Shown: positions 43,099-52,378, counted from the stretch's first letter. The stretch is DNA of 64,000 nucleotides from Spirochaetota bacterium (GCA_029265255.1 JAJUJQ010000002.1:248001-312000); one strand, 5' to 3'. Translations and numbers: made by a program. Notes: a model not told the origin generated them from the sequence alone.

Positions 43099-44310
43099 AT
43101 GAAAAAGAGCATGCTCGTATGTGCGGTGCTGCTGCTTCTGGTGGGTAGCGCGTTCGCGCAGGGAACCATCAAGCTTGGCGGTATTTGGACGCTTGCCGAC
43201 ATTACTGGCAAGCAGGGAAGCGCTGCGGCGCAGCTGGCGGTTGACGAAATCAATGCCGCGGGCGGTGTGCTTGGCAAGAAGCTCGAACTCATCGTGGTGG
43301 ATGACGAAGGCAAGGCGGACAAGGCGGCTGCCGCGGTCGAAAAACTTGCGACAGTGGATAAGGTCGACCTGTTCATTGGCGGTATGGCATCCGGCGCAGA
43401 GCTGGGTAAGATTCCAGCATTCAAGAAATACGGCAAGGTCGTCATGTCTACCGGCGCAGCGGCAAGCGCCACGGTCGAAAAAGCACTCGGCCCAAGCCCC
43501 GAATCGGACTTCTACTTCCATCTGCATCCGTGGGACTACAATCAGGGCGCTTCCTATGCTGAGGGCTGGGACGCGATCCAGAAAAAGTATCCGCAGATCC
43601 AGATAAAGAAGATTTTCCTCGCCTATGAGGAAGGAGCTTTCGGCAAGTCCTCGTGGGATGCCACGAAGGTGCTGTTTGGAAGCGACAAACGCTACACCAT
43701 CGACGGGGCGTCTTTCAAGAGCGCTTTGCTCGGCGGCGGCGATTATACCGCGGTTCTTGAGGCTGCAAAAGCATTCAAGCCTGATCTCTTCATCTGGGCA
43801 GGTTACGATGCCGACGCCCTCCCCATGCTCGAGCAGGCGAAGGCCATGAAGTTCTCTCCCGGAATCTATCTCGGAGCGCCCCCTGGATGGCCTATCGGTT
43901 TCGGTTCTTCCAAACTTGCTCGGAACGTCATGCTGTATGGCATGTGGTCTCCGGCGATCAACGACATCAATACGGTAAGCGCAAAATTCTACAAAAATTA
44001 CATCGCGAAATACAAGGAAGAGCCAGCCACGTATTTTGCACCTCTTGCCTATTCGGCGGTGTATATCGTGGCGGCGGGCATCAAGGAAGCGGGAACTACC
44101 GAGACCGCTGCCCTCATCAAAGCGCTCGAGAAGACCAATTATGTCTCTCCGCTCGGCGAAGTGATCACGTTCAAGCCTTCGAATATTATCAAGCACCAGG
44201 GCATTACGCGGCAGAAGATTCTGCAGTGGCAGAACGGCATCCAGGAGGTAATCTGGCCGTTTGAAACCGCGACCGCGGAACCGGTGTATCCATTCCCGGC
44301 ATGGAAGTAA
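43099..44310 (+). CDS. livK: Liv-type ABC transporter substrate-binding protein
   Basis: This periplasmic binding protein of 403 residues has a signal peptide ending AFAQ near residue 21 and a Peripla_BP_6 fold (AQLAVDEINAAGGVLGKKLELIVVDDEGK). Such proteins bind branched-chain amino acids, amides or aromatic/aliphatic acids; the context of CoA enzymes favours an organic acid. CAGGAGG precedes the ATG at 43099. A perfect hairpin follows it, separating it from the permease genes. Confidence 0.9.
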   Translation: MKKSMLVCAVLLLLVGSAFAQGTIKLGGIWTLADITGKQGSAAAQLAVDEINAAGGVLGKKLELIVVDDEGKADKAAAAVEKLATVDKVDLFIGGMASGAELGKIPAFKKYGKVVMSTGAAASATVEKALGPSPESDFYFHLHPWDYNQGASYAEGWDAIQKKYPQIQIKKIFLAYEEGAFGKSSWDATKVLFGSDKRYTIDGASFKSALLGGGDYTAVLEAAKAFKPDLFIWAGYDADALPMLEQAKAMKFSPGIYLGAPPGWPIGFGSSKLARNVMLYGMWSPAINDINTVSAKFYKNYIAKYKEEPATYFAPLAYSAVYIVAAGIKEAGTTETAALIKALEKTNYVSPLGEVITFKPSNIIKHQGITRQKILQWQNGIQEVIWPFETATAEPVYPFPAWK

Positions 44311-44336
44311 TGGCTCTATGCTGATTGGTTAAGGAT

Positions 44337-44369
44337 GCCGCGGAAAGAGGGTTCTTCTCTTTCCGCGGC
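44337..44369 (+). terminator. Intercistronic hairpin between livK and livH
   Basis: A perfect 13-base-pair stem (GCCGCGGAAAGAG / CTCTTTCCGCGGC) with a 7-base loop follows the binding-protein gene. No T-run follows, so it is more likely a transcript stabiliser or partial attenuator that keeps livK mRNA in excess over the permease mRNA. Confidence 0.6.
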
Positions 44370-44413
44370 TTACCATTCATTAGCCATATATTTTGAACTG
44401 ACAGGCAGGCAAG

Positions 44414-45337
44414 ATGACAGTCAAACAGCGTACAGTGGTCATACCCGCGTTCGGAGCTGTGGCCGTGGTGGTGCTGCTCCTGTGGAAGCCGACGGTGCTT
44501 ATCTACGGGCTCCAGGCAGCTGGGCTCTATGCAGCGGTGGCAATACCCATGGGGCTCGTGCTGGGGATTGTTCACATCGTCAATCTCTCGCATGGTGAAT
44601 TCATGATGCTCGCGTCCTATGCGACGTATACACTATGCAAGGCGCTCGGCATGGATCCGCTCCTTGCGCTCGTTCCGATGGCGCTGGTAACCGCGCTGTT
44701 CGGATGGATAGTATTCCAGTTCACCATTCGCAGGGCACTCAAAGCGCCGGAGCTCAACCAGCTCATCCTCACCTTCGGGCTCGCGATCGCGTTCAGCCAG
44801 ATCATTAACCTTATCTTTACCTCGCAAACCTACAAGCTGGCGCTTGAATACTCCTCGATGTCACTCGATGTGGGTGATCTCTCATTCGGTGTGTGGTCGT
44901 TCGTGTTCGTGCTGGTCGCCATTCTCTACGCGGCTGGGTTGCAGCTTTTCCTGACACGAACCAGAACCGGCAAGGCCGCGCTCGCGGTAGGCCAGAACCC
45001 AAATGGAGCTGCTATTGTGGGTATCGATGTTTATCGGACCTATGGCCTGGTATTTGCGCTGGCTGTCGGGCTTGTCGGCTTCATGGGGGCTCTGTTCCTG
45101 ACTAAATCTGCCATCTTTCCCAGTGTCGGTTCCCCCTTCACAATGAAGAGCTTTAGTCTGGTGGCGATGGCGGGAATTGGCAACATTCCTGGTATTCTCT
45201 GGGGCAGTGTCCTGCTGGGGCTTGCCGAGAATTTCCTCAGATCCTTCCGCGGCACGAGAGACTGGGCCGAAATTGTCTATTTCGTTCTCATCATCGTGGT
45301 CATCCTGTCGCGTTCGCTGAAAGGAAAAAAATCATGA
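44414..45337 (+). CDS. livH: Liv-type ABC transporter permease LivH
   Basis: The 307-residue membrane protein has the LivH pattern: IVHIVNLSHGEFMMLASYATY early, about eight helices, AVGQNPNGAAIVGIDVYRTYGLVF (the EAA-like loop) and GSVLLGLAENF. It forms the translocation channel with LivM. The ATG at 44414 follows a weak GGCAGGC. It overlaps livM by ATGA. Confidence 0.93.
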   Translation: MTVKQRTVVIPAFGAVAVVVLLLWKPTVLIYGLQAAGLYAAVAIPMGLVLGIVHIVNLSHGEFMMLASYATYTLCKALGMDPLLALVPMALVTALFGWIVFQFTIRRALKAPELNQLILTFGLAIAFSQIINLIFTSQTYKLALEYSSMSLDVGDLSFGVWSFVFVLVAILYAAGLQLFLTRTRTGKAALAVGQNPNGAAIVGIDVYRTYGLVFALAVGLVGFMGALFLTKSAIFPSVGSPFTMKSFSLVAMAGIGNIPGILWGSVLLGLAENFLRSFRGTRDWAEIVYFVLIIVVILSRSLKGKKS

Positions 45338-46284
45338 ACCGGACACTGGTACGCATCCTTCTCGTCTGCATCGCTGTCCTTGCCGTTGCCTTTCCCCTGT
45401 TTGCGGGCGACTATCCGCTGCAGGTTGCCCGGAACATTATGCTGTATATGGCGCTGGCCATCAGCTGGGACATGTTGCTCCGCTCCGGGCAAATATCCTT
45501 CGGGATTGCGGGGCTTTTTGGCATTGGCGCGTATGCCGCCATTCTCGGGGTAGTCCGCGCCGGTATGCCGACATGGTTTTCAATCCTCTTTGGGGCAGCC
45601 TTCGCAGCGCTTGTTGCGCTGGCCATCGGTTTTGTCATCCTGCGCTTGCGAGCCATGTATTTTTCCATCGTCACCCTGGCTCTTGGCGAGATCTTCAGGA
45701 TTATTGTTCACAACCTGCACAACTTCACCGGCGGACCAGAAGGGGTGGTCATGCAGCAGGGAGTTATATTTGGAGGAACATCATCGGCGCTCTACTGGCT
45801 GGTGCTTGCGGGCCTGGGTGTGGCCATTGCGGCATCGACCTGGTTCGAAAAAAGCCGCATTCATTTTGCGCTCACCGCGATCCGCAACAACGAGATTTCG
45901 GCACGGTCTTCAGGGGTTGATATTTTCCGCTGGCTATTGCTCGCCTTTGTCGTGACGAGCGCTATTCAGGGCTTGCTTGGCGGCATCTTCGCCATGTCGT
46001 ATGGCTTTGCTGCCCCTGATGTGGTGTTCAGCGCGGATTTCACACTCCTCCCGCTCGCCATGGCCCTCCTCGGCGGCATCTACAGCACACAGGGGCCGAT
46101 TTTCGGTGCCGTTCTCCTCGGGCTTGTCGCCGAATGGCTCAAGCTGAAGATTCCCTACGGACACCTTGTGGTGTACGGGATCATGATCATCATCGTCATT
46201 CTGTTCATGCCGCAGGGCATTAAAAAGCTGCTCAAGCCAGCACAGGCTGCGGGAGAAGCGGCTTCGGAAGGGAGGCATGCATGA
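45334..46284 (+). CDS. livM: Liv-type ABC transporter permease LivM
   Basis: The 316-residue membrane protein has the LivM signature: DMLLRSGQISFGIAGLFGIGAYAAI, LGEIFRIIVHNLHNFTGGPEG and the EAA-like loop AIRNNEISARSSGVD. It pairs with LivH. Both ends overlap their neighbours by ATGA. Confidence 0.93.
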   Translation: MNRTLVRILLVCIAVLAVAFPLFAGDYPLQVARNIMLYMALAISWDMLLRSGQISFGIAGLFGIGAYAAILGVVRAGMPTWFSILFGAAFAALVALAIGFVILRLRAMYFSIVTLALGEIFRIIVHNLHNFTGGPEGVVMQQGVIFGGTSSALYWLVLAGLGVAIAASTWFEKSRIHFALTAIRNNEISARSSGVDIFRWLLLAFVVTSAIQGLLGGIFAMSYGFAAPDVVFSADFTLLPLAMALLGGIYSTQGPIFGAVLLGLVAEWLKLKIPYGHLVVYGIMIIIVILFMPQGIKKLLKPAQAAGEAASEGRHA

Positions 46285-47003
46285 TCAAGCTAAGAACTAC
46301 CGGCCTCACGCGGCGCTTTATGGGGCTCGTTGCTGTCAATAATGTCTCCTTTTCAATGGAAGAAGGGGAAATCCTCGGCATTATCGGCCCGAACGGAGCT
46401 GGCAAAACGACCTTCATCAATTTAGTCTCAGGCATCATCATGCCCAGCGAAGGAAAGATCGAATATAAAGGGCAGGATATCACCTGGATGCCCGCGCACC
46501 AGCGGGCAAGGATTGGCATCGCGAGGACCTATCAGATTATCCATCCTCTCGAGAACCTCACGCTGATCGAGAATGTCATGGTTGGATCGATTTTTGCCCG
46601 AGGACATTCGGTCAGGGAGGCACGCCGTCGGGCCGAAGCGATATGCGGGGAACTTGGCCTAAGCCGGCTCGACCGGGATACAAGCCGCCTCACCATCCTC
46701 GAAATCAAGAAAATGGAGATCGCTCGAGCGCTGGCCAACGAGCCCGAAGTGCTCTTCCTTGACGAGGTAATGGCAGGACTCAATTCAGATGAGACCAAGG
46801 AGCTCATCGCCATGGTCCAGAAGATCGCGCGCGAGCGCAATCTCGCGGTTGGGGTGGTGGAGCATGTCATGGGTGTCATCAGGGAACTGACGCATCGTGT
46901 CATCGTGCTGGAGGCCGGCGAGCTCATTGCCGAGGGCAAGTATGAAGAGGTATCGCGCAATCCACGGGTCATCGAGGCCTATCTGGGAGGAGGAGCCGCC
47001 TGA
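46281..47003 (+). CDS. livG: Liv-type ABC transporter ATPase LivG
   Basis: The 240-residue ATPase has Walker A GPNGAGKTT (37-44), Q-loop RTYQI and Walker B VLFLDE (157-162). The signature position, normally LSxGQ, reads LTILE (137-141) before IKKMEIARAL. Such non-canonical signatures occur in some LivG proteins, and the partner LivF has a normal one. Overlaps livM by four bases and livF by one. Confidence 0.92.
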   Translation: MIKLRTTGLTRRFMGLVAVNNVSFSMEEGEILGIIGPNGAGKTTFINLVSGIIMPSEGKIEYKGQDITWMPAHQRARIGIARTYQIIHPLENLTLIENVMVGSIFARGHSVREARRRAEAICGELGLSRLDRDTSRLTILEIKKMEIARALANEPEVLFLDEVMAGLNSDETKELIAMVQKIARERNLAVGVVEHVMGVIRELTHRVIVLEAGELIAEGKYEEVSRNPRVIEAYLGGGAA

Positions 47004-47704
47004 TGCTTACTATACAAGGACTTGAATGCGGCTACGGCCGAATGAGGATACTGGAAGGTATTGATATGACAATCGGAGTCGAATCGGTAGGGTTGTTCGG
47101 CCCGAATGGAGCAGGAAAGACCACGCTCATCAGCGCGGTGATGGGCATCATCAAGCCATGGAAGGGAGAGATGAAGCTCGATGGGACGCGCATCGATGGC
47201 CTTGAGACTTTCAGGATCGCCCGCATGGGCGTAGCGCTGGTTCCCCAGGAGCGCGAGCTTTTTCCTGGAATGTCGGTAGAGGACAACCTGGTGCTAGGCG
47301 CGGCCTATATCCCTCACGCACGAGAGGAAACCACATCGCAGCTTGATTATGTCTATTCGCTCTTTCCCATATTGAAGGAACGCCGGGCCCAGCTCGCGGG
47401 AACCATGTCTGGCGGCCAACAGCGCATGCTCGCGATTGGGCGAGCGCTCATGTCCAAGCCACGGCTTCTTATACTCGACGAACCATCGCTCGGCCTTCAG
47501 CCTTCGATTGTTGCGGAAGTATTCGAGGTACTGAAATCGCTTAAAAAATCTATATCGATTCTGGTCACTGAGCAGAATGTGCGAGAAAGCCTTCGGGCAA
47601 TCGACCGTGGCTATGTGCTCGAAAACGGCCGTATCGTATTGGAAGACAGCGCCGAAGGGCTCGCCCACAACCCCTATGTAATCAAGTCCTATCTGGGAAT
47701 ATGA
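47003..47704 (+). CDS. livF: Liv-type ABC transporter ATPase LivF
   Basis: The 233-residue ATPase has Walker A FGPNGAGKTT, the signature MSGGQQRMLAIGRAL and Walker B LLILDEPSLGLQP. With LivG it powers the importer. A short ORF starts at its stop with an ATGA overlap. Confidence 0.93.
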   Translation: MLTIQGLECGYGRMRILEGIDMTIGVESVGLFGPNGAGKTTLISAVMGIIKPWKGEMKLDGTRIDGLETFRIARMGVALVPQERELFPGMSVEDNLVLGAAYIPHAREETTSQLDYVYSLFPILKERRAQLAGTMSGGQQRMLAIGRALMSKPRLLILDEPSLGLQPSIVAEVFEVLKSLKKSISILVTEQNVRESLRAIDRGYVLENGRIVLEDSAEGLAHNPYVIKSYLGI

Positions 47705-47826
47705 GCGGAAGCGGCAGGGAAAGCTTGAGCGACCTCTGCGTCGAGCTCCTGCTCACGCGGCGGGTGCTGGCAGACTCTGAGCAGAATCGGCAGGGTAGCT
47801 TCAAAGATTCTATCCGCCCAGTCTGA
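47701..47826 (+). CDS. Possible 41-residue small protein coupled to livF
   Basis: An ATG overlapping the livF stop (ATGA at 47701-47704) opens a frame of 41 codons (MSGSGRESLSDLCVELLLTR...) that ends in TGA at 47824-47826. The peptide is mixed helical with no recognised motif. It fills most of the gap between livF and the first hydrolase, and has the same overlap style as the other genes in this operon. It could instead be untranslated spacer. Confidence 0.4.
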   Translation: MSGSGRESLSDLCVELLLTRRVLADSEQNRQGSFKDSIRPV

Positions 47827-47863
47827 TCACAAGGCTGCGGCAACGCCGAATCGAGGAGGAACA

Positions 47864-48670
47864 ATGGCTGATGTGATGGTCAACGGCGTACGTTTGCATT
47901 ACGAATTGACGGGAAATCCTCCGGGGGCGGCCGGCGTGCCGCTTGTGTTTCTGAATGGCATCGCCATGAGCGTATCTCATTGGAAACCAATTATCGATGT
48001 GTTGCCGGAAGGAACGTGTACGCTTTGCCACGACATGCGTGGCCAGACACTGTCCGATAAGCCGGAGGGACCCTATTCGCTCGCGCAGCATGCCCACGAT
48101 CTGGCATCGTTGATGGATGCGGTAGGATTTGAACGTGCATTTGTAATTGGAACCTCGTACGGGGCGGAAGTAGCTATGGAATTCGCGATCCGCTACCCGA
48201 AACGCTGCACAGGTTTAATGCTCATCGATGGTGTGAGTGAATGTGATGCCTTGCTGAGGGCGGTTGTCGATTCCTGGATGGCTGCGGCGCGATGTGATCC
48301 GAGAGTCTTTTACAAGACTATGCTTCCTTGGAATTATTCGCCTGAATTTATTGCTACCCGGAAGGATATGCTTGCGGCGCGAGAGGATGGAGTCGCGCGC
48401 TTGCCGAGTGAATGGTTCAGCGCGTTTATCGAGCTGTGCAAGGCCTTTCTTGAGATAGATCTTACGCCGAGATTGGGACAGATCACCTGTCCAACCGCGG
48501 TGTTGGTTGGAGAAAGAGATATTCTGAAGCATCGCGGATATGCGGAAATTATTGCGCATGGCATTGCTGGCGCGTCACTTCAGATCATTCCGGGTGCGGG
48601 TCATGCCGTGGTCATCGAGCAGCCCGTTCCCATCGCGGAGGCCATATGGAAAGCGGTTTTATCACGGTAA
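47864..48670 (+). CDS. Alpha/beta hydrolase 1
   Basis: The 268-residue protein has a nucleophile elbow GTSYGAEVA (Ser), an acid in VGERDILK and a catalytic His in GAGHAVVIEQP, so the triad is complete. The overall sequence is like 3-oxoadipate enol-lactonase-type hydrolases, which open lactones or cleave C-C/ester bonds. AGGAGGA precedes the ATG. It overlaps hydrolase 2 by 25 bases. Confidence 0.88.
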   Translation: MADVMVNGVRLHYELTGNPPGAAGVPLVFLNGIAMSVSHWKPIIDVLPEGTCTLCHDMRGQTLSDKPEGPYSLAQHAHDLASLMDAVGFERAFVIGTSYGAEVAMEFAIRYPKRCTGLMLIDGVSECDALLRAVVDSWMAAARCDPRVFYKTMLPWNYSPEFIATRKDMLAAREDGVARLPSEWFSAFIELCKAFLEIDLTPRLGQITCPTAVLVGERDILKHRGYAEIIAHGIAGASLQIIPGAGHAVVIEQPVPIAEAIWKAVLSR

Positions 48671-49416
48671 ATGGATTGTCTCTGTATTTCACCGCGGCTG
48701 GTAACGGTACGCCAATTCTGTACGTACATGGTAATACGGGCAGCGCGCGGTGGTGGTCAAAGGTTATGGATATTCCCGGCTGCCGGACCATCGCTATCGA
48801 TATGCCCAATTTCGGTGCTTCCTCTTCAATGGAGGGGGTAGCGGATATCTTTGCCTACGCAGGGGTCATTACCGGGTTTATGGAATCGATGGGATTGCGT
48901 GCGGCGGTACTGGTCGGGCATTCGCTTGGGGGTTGCGTGGCTCAAGCGCTCGCGATAACGCATCCGGAGCTTGTCCGTGCCTTGATTCTGGTGGACTCGG
49001 GCGCTCCATCAGGGCTTCTCACTCCTAAGGAACGTCATCCAATCATTGAACTGATGCGGACCAATCGCGCGGTGCTGGAACAGGCGCTCAGGGCAGTCGT
49101 TCCTACTCTCAAGGACGAGGCGTTTTTCCAGTCGCTCGTGGACGACGCGACCAAAATGGCACCCCATGCCTGGATCGGACATGCCGAGGCGCTCTCGAAA
49201 TTCGACATTCGGGGACGAACCCGTATCTATGAAGGCCCTGTCCTTGTGCTTCGGGGAACACTCGATCCCATTATTACGCAAGAAATGGCGGCCGAAACCG
49301 CTGCGGCATATCCCCATTCCATCCTCGAGGTGCTCGAGGGAGTAGGGCACTCAGTAATCGTCGAGCAGCCGGAGCGGTTCATGGAGATTCTGGGCCGATT
49401 TGTCGCCAGCCTCTGA
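48646..49416 (+). CDS. Alpha/beta hydrolase 2
   Basis: The 256-residue protein is a paralogue-like partner: nucleophile GHSLGGCVA, acid in LRGTLDPIITQ and His in GVGHSVIVEQPE. YVHGNTGSARWW is the oxyanion-hole region. Its ATG lies inside the end of hydrolase 1, so the pair is co-translated. The two probably act on successive or similar intermediates of the cluster pathway. Confidence 0.88.
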   Translation: MESGFITVNGLSLYFTAAGNGTPILYVHGNTGSARWWSKVMDIPGCRTIAIDMPNFGASSSMEGVADIFAYAGVITGFMESMGLRAAVLVGHSLGGCVAQALAITHPELVRALILVDSGAPSGLLTPKERHPIIELMRTNRAVLEQALRAVVPTLKDEAFFQSLVDDATKMAPHAWIGHAEALSKFDIRGRTRIYEGPVLVLRGTLDPIITQEMAAETAAAYPHSILEVLEGVGHSVIVEQPERFMEILGRFVASL

Positions 49417-49491
49417 ACCTTGAGGCCTTGCCTCGCGTGTATTTGCCATTGAACAAGGTTTTCCGCTACATTTGTACCCTGAGGCAACGCC

Positions 49492-50700
49492 ATGTACAAC
49501 ACTGCATTTCTTACACGCAACCGTACCATGATCACCATGGTGCTGATGGTCATTCTCGTCGGGCTTGGCGAAAAAATGGCCGAGCGTTTTCTTCCGCTCT
49601 ATATCCTGGCAATCGGCGGTTCTACCTGGGTGGTTGGCGGGCTCAACGCGATGGACAACCTGCTTTCTGCCCTGTATTCCTTCCCGGGCGGCTATGCGGC
49701 TGATAAGTTTGGATTCAAGCGTTCGCTCATCTTTTTCACCCTGGTTGCGATGGCAGGCTATCTCATCGTGATGCTGTTTCGCAGCTGGCAGGCAGTGATG
49801 ATCGGTTCCGTCCTCTTCATCGCGTGGACTGCGGTTTCGCTACCTGCCATCATGAGTCTTGTCAGCAAGGCAGTACCCAAGGAGCGGCGCGCGCTGGGTG
49901 TCTCCATCCATTCATTCTTTAGAAGGATCCCCATGGCGCTGGGCCCGGTCATTGGTGGTCTCCTCATTGGCGCGTTCGGGACTAAAAATGGCGTATTGTA
50001 CGCTTTCGGAGCCGCCTTCCTTATGGCTCTGCTTGCCATCTGGCTTATGATCCGGTTCATGGATGACGATAAAGGTGAACGGGAAGACCGGGCAAGCAAA
50101 AAGCTCAGCCTCAAGGATATGTTCAGCCCCGGGCTGCGCAGCCTGCTGGCGAGCGACATTCTTATTAGGTTCGCGGAGCAGATTCCCTACGCATTTGTGG
50201 TCATCTGGGTTGTTAACTCGAACGGCCTCAGCGCCTTTCAGTTCGGCATTCTCACAACGATTGAAATGATCACCGCGATGCTGGTGTATATCCCGGTAGC
50301 CAATCTCGCGGACCGCTACGGCAAAAAGCGATTTGTCCTTATCACCTTTTGTTTCTTCACCGCCTTCCCGCTCGTGCTGTTGATTTCACATTCATTTCCT
50401 ATGTACGTTCTTGCGTTCATTATCCGGGGGCTCAAGGAATTTGGCGAACCCACCCGCAAGGCGCTCATCATGGACCTTGCGCCCGAGGGAGCAAAGGCAC
50501 GCACGTTCGGGACCTACTATCTCATTCGCGATGTGGTCGTATCAATCGCCGCGTTGACCAGCGCAGCACTCTGGAACATTTCGCCTGCGGCGAATTTCCT
50601 AACAGCTGCCGCATTCGGCGTAGCAGGTACGTTGCTGTTTGCGATGTTTGGCCAGGATGTTTCAAGCCAGGAGGCTAAACCCGTGCGCTCTGGCGCTTGA
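49492..50700 (+). CDS. Major facilitator superfamily transporter
   Basis: The 402-residue protein has about twelve hydrophobic helices and the MFS loop DKFGFKRSLIFF after the second helix, with the matching loop DRYGKKRFVLI in the second half. The substrate is unknown; it may export a product of the cluster. A GAGG lies upstream. Its last 26 bases overlap the acyl-CoA ligase gene tail to tail. Confidence 0.9.
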   Translation: MYNTAFLTRNRTMITMVLMVILVGLGEKMAERFLPLYILAIGGSTWVVGGLNAMDNLLSALYSFPGGYAADKFGFKRSLIFFTLVAMAGYLIVMLFRSWQAVMIGSVLFIAWTAVSLPAIMSLVSKAVPKERRALGVSIHSFFRRIPMALGPVIGGLLIGAFGTKNGVLYAFGAAFLMALLAIWLMIRFMDDDKGEREDRASKKLSLKDMFSPGLRSLLASDILIRFAEQIPYAFVVIWVVNSNGLSAFQFGILTTIEMITAMLVYIPVANLADRYGKKRFVLITFCFFTAFPLVLLISHSFPMYVLAFIIRGLKEFGEPTRKALIMDLAPEGAKARTFGTYYLIRDVVVSIAALTSAALWNISPAANFLTAAAFGVAGTLLFAMFGQDVSSQEAKPVRSGA

Positions 50701-52378
50701 GCTTCTTGGTCGTCGTCATCTCAAGTGGTTCATCGAGAATTCTGGTTCGCGTAATACGCTGGTAGGGGCGCAGGCGCTGGTTGACTTTGCTGACGATCTC
50801 TTCGATGCGCGCTTCGACCTGTGCTGGCTCGCGTGCTTGCTGGGATATCCAGTCCTGGTTGGGATAAATGAGGGCTTCGATCTCTTCGGCGACCTGCTTA
50901 CCCTCAGGTATATAGCCGCGGACAAGCACCTGCTCGATCTCTTCATAGAGCTGGAACTCGTTTTCGATCTCCTCCGGATAGACGTTCTTGCCGCCCTCGG
51001 TCACGATCATGTTCTTGATGCGCCCGGCCAGGTAGAGGTAGTTCTCTTCGTCAACCTTGCCCAAGTCTCCCGTGTGGAGCCAGCCGTCCTCGGTCAGCAC
51101 TTCGGCGGTTTCATTCGGCATGCGGTAATAGCCGCGCATCACCATTGGACCGCGAACCACGATTTCCCCGATACCTTCCTCATTCGGTTCTTCGATTCGG
51201 AATTCCACTTCGGGAATGAATTGTCCAACCGAGGTTTCCTTATAATGCTCTACGGGGTTAAGGGTGAGGATTGGGGATGTCTCGGTGAGGCCATATCCTT
51301 GCACAAAATCGATACCGAGTTCGTTGTACGCGCGGAATACCTTGGGATCGAGTGGCCCGCCGCCGGAAATGCAGATGCGGATGGAAGAAAGGCTTGCCTT
51401 GTCGAGCAGGGAATGAAACAGTTTCTTGCCCGGGTTAATACCGAAGGTTTTCTTAATCCCGCCTGAGAGCGCCATGAGCGCATGGATGAGACCATCGACG
51501 AGCGGTCCTTTCTCGCGCACGCCTTTCATGATGCCAGCCAGCAGTTTGTTGAAGAGCATGGGGACGCCCAGAAACATAGTGACATGGGCCTCATTTAGAT
51601 CGGAGAGAATCTGCTTGACCACCATTTTCTTTCCGAACACCGTCTCCGCGCCCACCGAGAATGATTCGATGAAAACCGCGAGCATAGTGTATGAATGGTG
51701 AATCGGGAGAAGCGCGTAAAACACATCCTGTTCGCTGATGTTCAGATTGGACTGGGCGAGGAAGCAATCGGATACGAAGTTCTCATGGCTGAGCATGACG
51801 CCTTTGGGGGTGCCTGTCGTTCCCGATGTAAAGAGAATCGCGGCGAGGTCGTTGCTGGTCGTGCCGGGCTTTGGCGCAGGCGCTCCTGCAGGCGGTTCGA
51901 GGGTATAAAGGTAGGGCTGTGCTTGTGCAGAAAGACTGTAGCAAGGCAGGTCAGGCACCGCAGCGCGAATATCGTCCAATTTTTCCTCATCAATGAAGGC
52001 AGCGACAACGTCGCCCGCCTTTAAAAGCGCGATGACGTCCTTGGAGGGAAGCTGGTAATCGATAGGCACGACCACTGCGCCCGCATATAGTATTGAGAGA
52101 TATGCCACCGCCCACTCGGGCGAATTCTTCCCTGTTACCGCGATGTGACTGCCGCTTCCAAAGCCTGATGATGCTAGGAAAGAGGCGATCTTCAGAATCC
52201 TTTCGCGGGCCTCACGGTACGTAAGACTGATTCGCTGCGGGCTGTACACCGTAAAGCATGGGCGATCCGGAAAGCGATCGGTGGTGATATCGAACAGCTG
52301 GGGGAGGGTAGGCCATTTTCCGTTAAAAAATCGCCCTCGATACTGATCGAGGAATTTCCAGGGTTCCGTCTCTCTCAT
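50675..52378 (-). CDS. AMP-forming acyl-CoA ligase
   Basis: The 567-residue enzyme has the motif ILFTSGTTGTPKGVMLSH, FVQGYGLTETSPIL, DGWLHTGDLG and the C-terminal lysine region LEMTTTKKLKRQ. It would activate a carboxylic acid to its CoA ester. It is shorter than the synthetase at 14422-16371 and belongs to a different branch. The start at 52378 has no clear SD. Its position next to the Liv cluster suggests it activates the imported acid, though it is transcribed towards that cluster. Confidence 0.9.
   Translation of the reverse strand: MRETEPWKFLDQYRGRFFNGKWPTLPQLFDITTDRFPDRPCFTVYSPQRISLTYREARERILKIASFLASSGFGSGSHIAVTGKNSPEWAVAYLSILYAGAVVVPIDYQLPSKDVIALLKAGDVVAAFIDEEKLDDIRAAVPDLPCYSLSAQAQPYLYTLEPPAGAPAPKPGTTSNDLAAILFTSGTTGTPKGVMLSHENFVSDCFLAQSNLNISEQDVFYALLPIHHSYTMLAVFIESFSVGAETVFGKKMVVKQILSDLNEAHVTMFLGVPMLFNKLLAGIMKGVREKGPLVDGLIHALMALSGGIKKTFGINPGKKLFHSLLDKASLSSIRICISGGGPLDPKVFRAYNELGIDFVQGYGLTETSPILTLNPVEHYKETSVGQFIPEVEFRIEEPNEEGIGEIVVRGPMVMRGYYRMPNETAEVLTEDGWLHTGDLGKVDEENYLYLAGRIKNMIVTEGGKNVYPEEIENEFQLYEEIEQVLVRGYIPEGKQVAEEIEALIYPNQDWISQQAREPAQVEARIEEIVSKVNQRLRPYQRITRTRILDEPLEMTTTKKLKRQSARV

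Noticed and set aside
42904..44196. Long minus-strand open frame of 430 codons opposite the KAS III-like B and livK genes
   Set aside because: It is antisense to two well-supported genes, has atypical Arg/Cys/His-rich composition and no recognisable motif.
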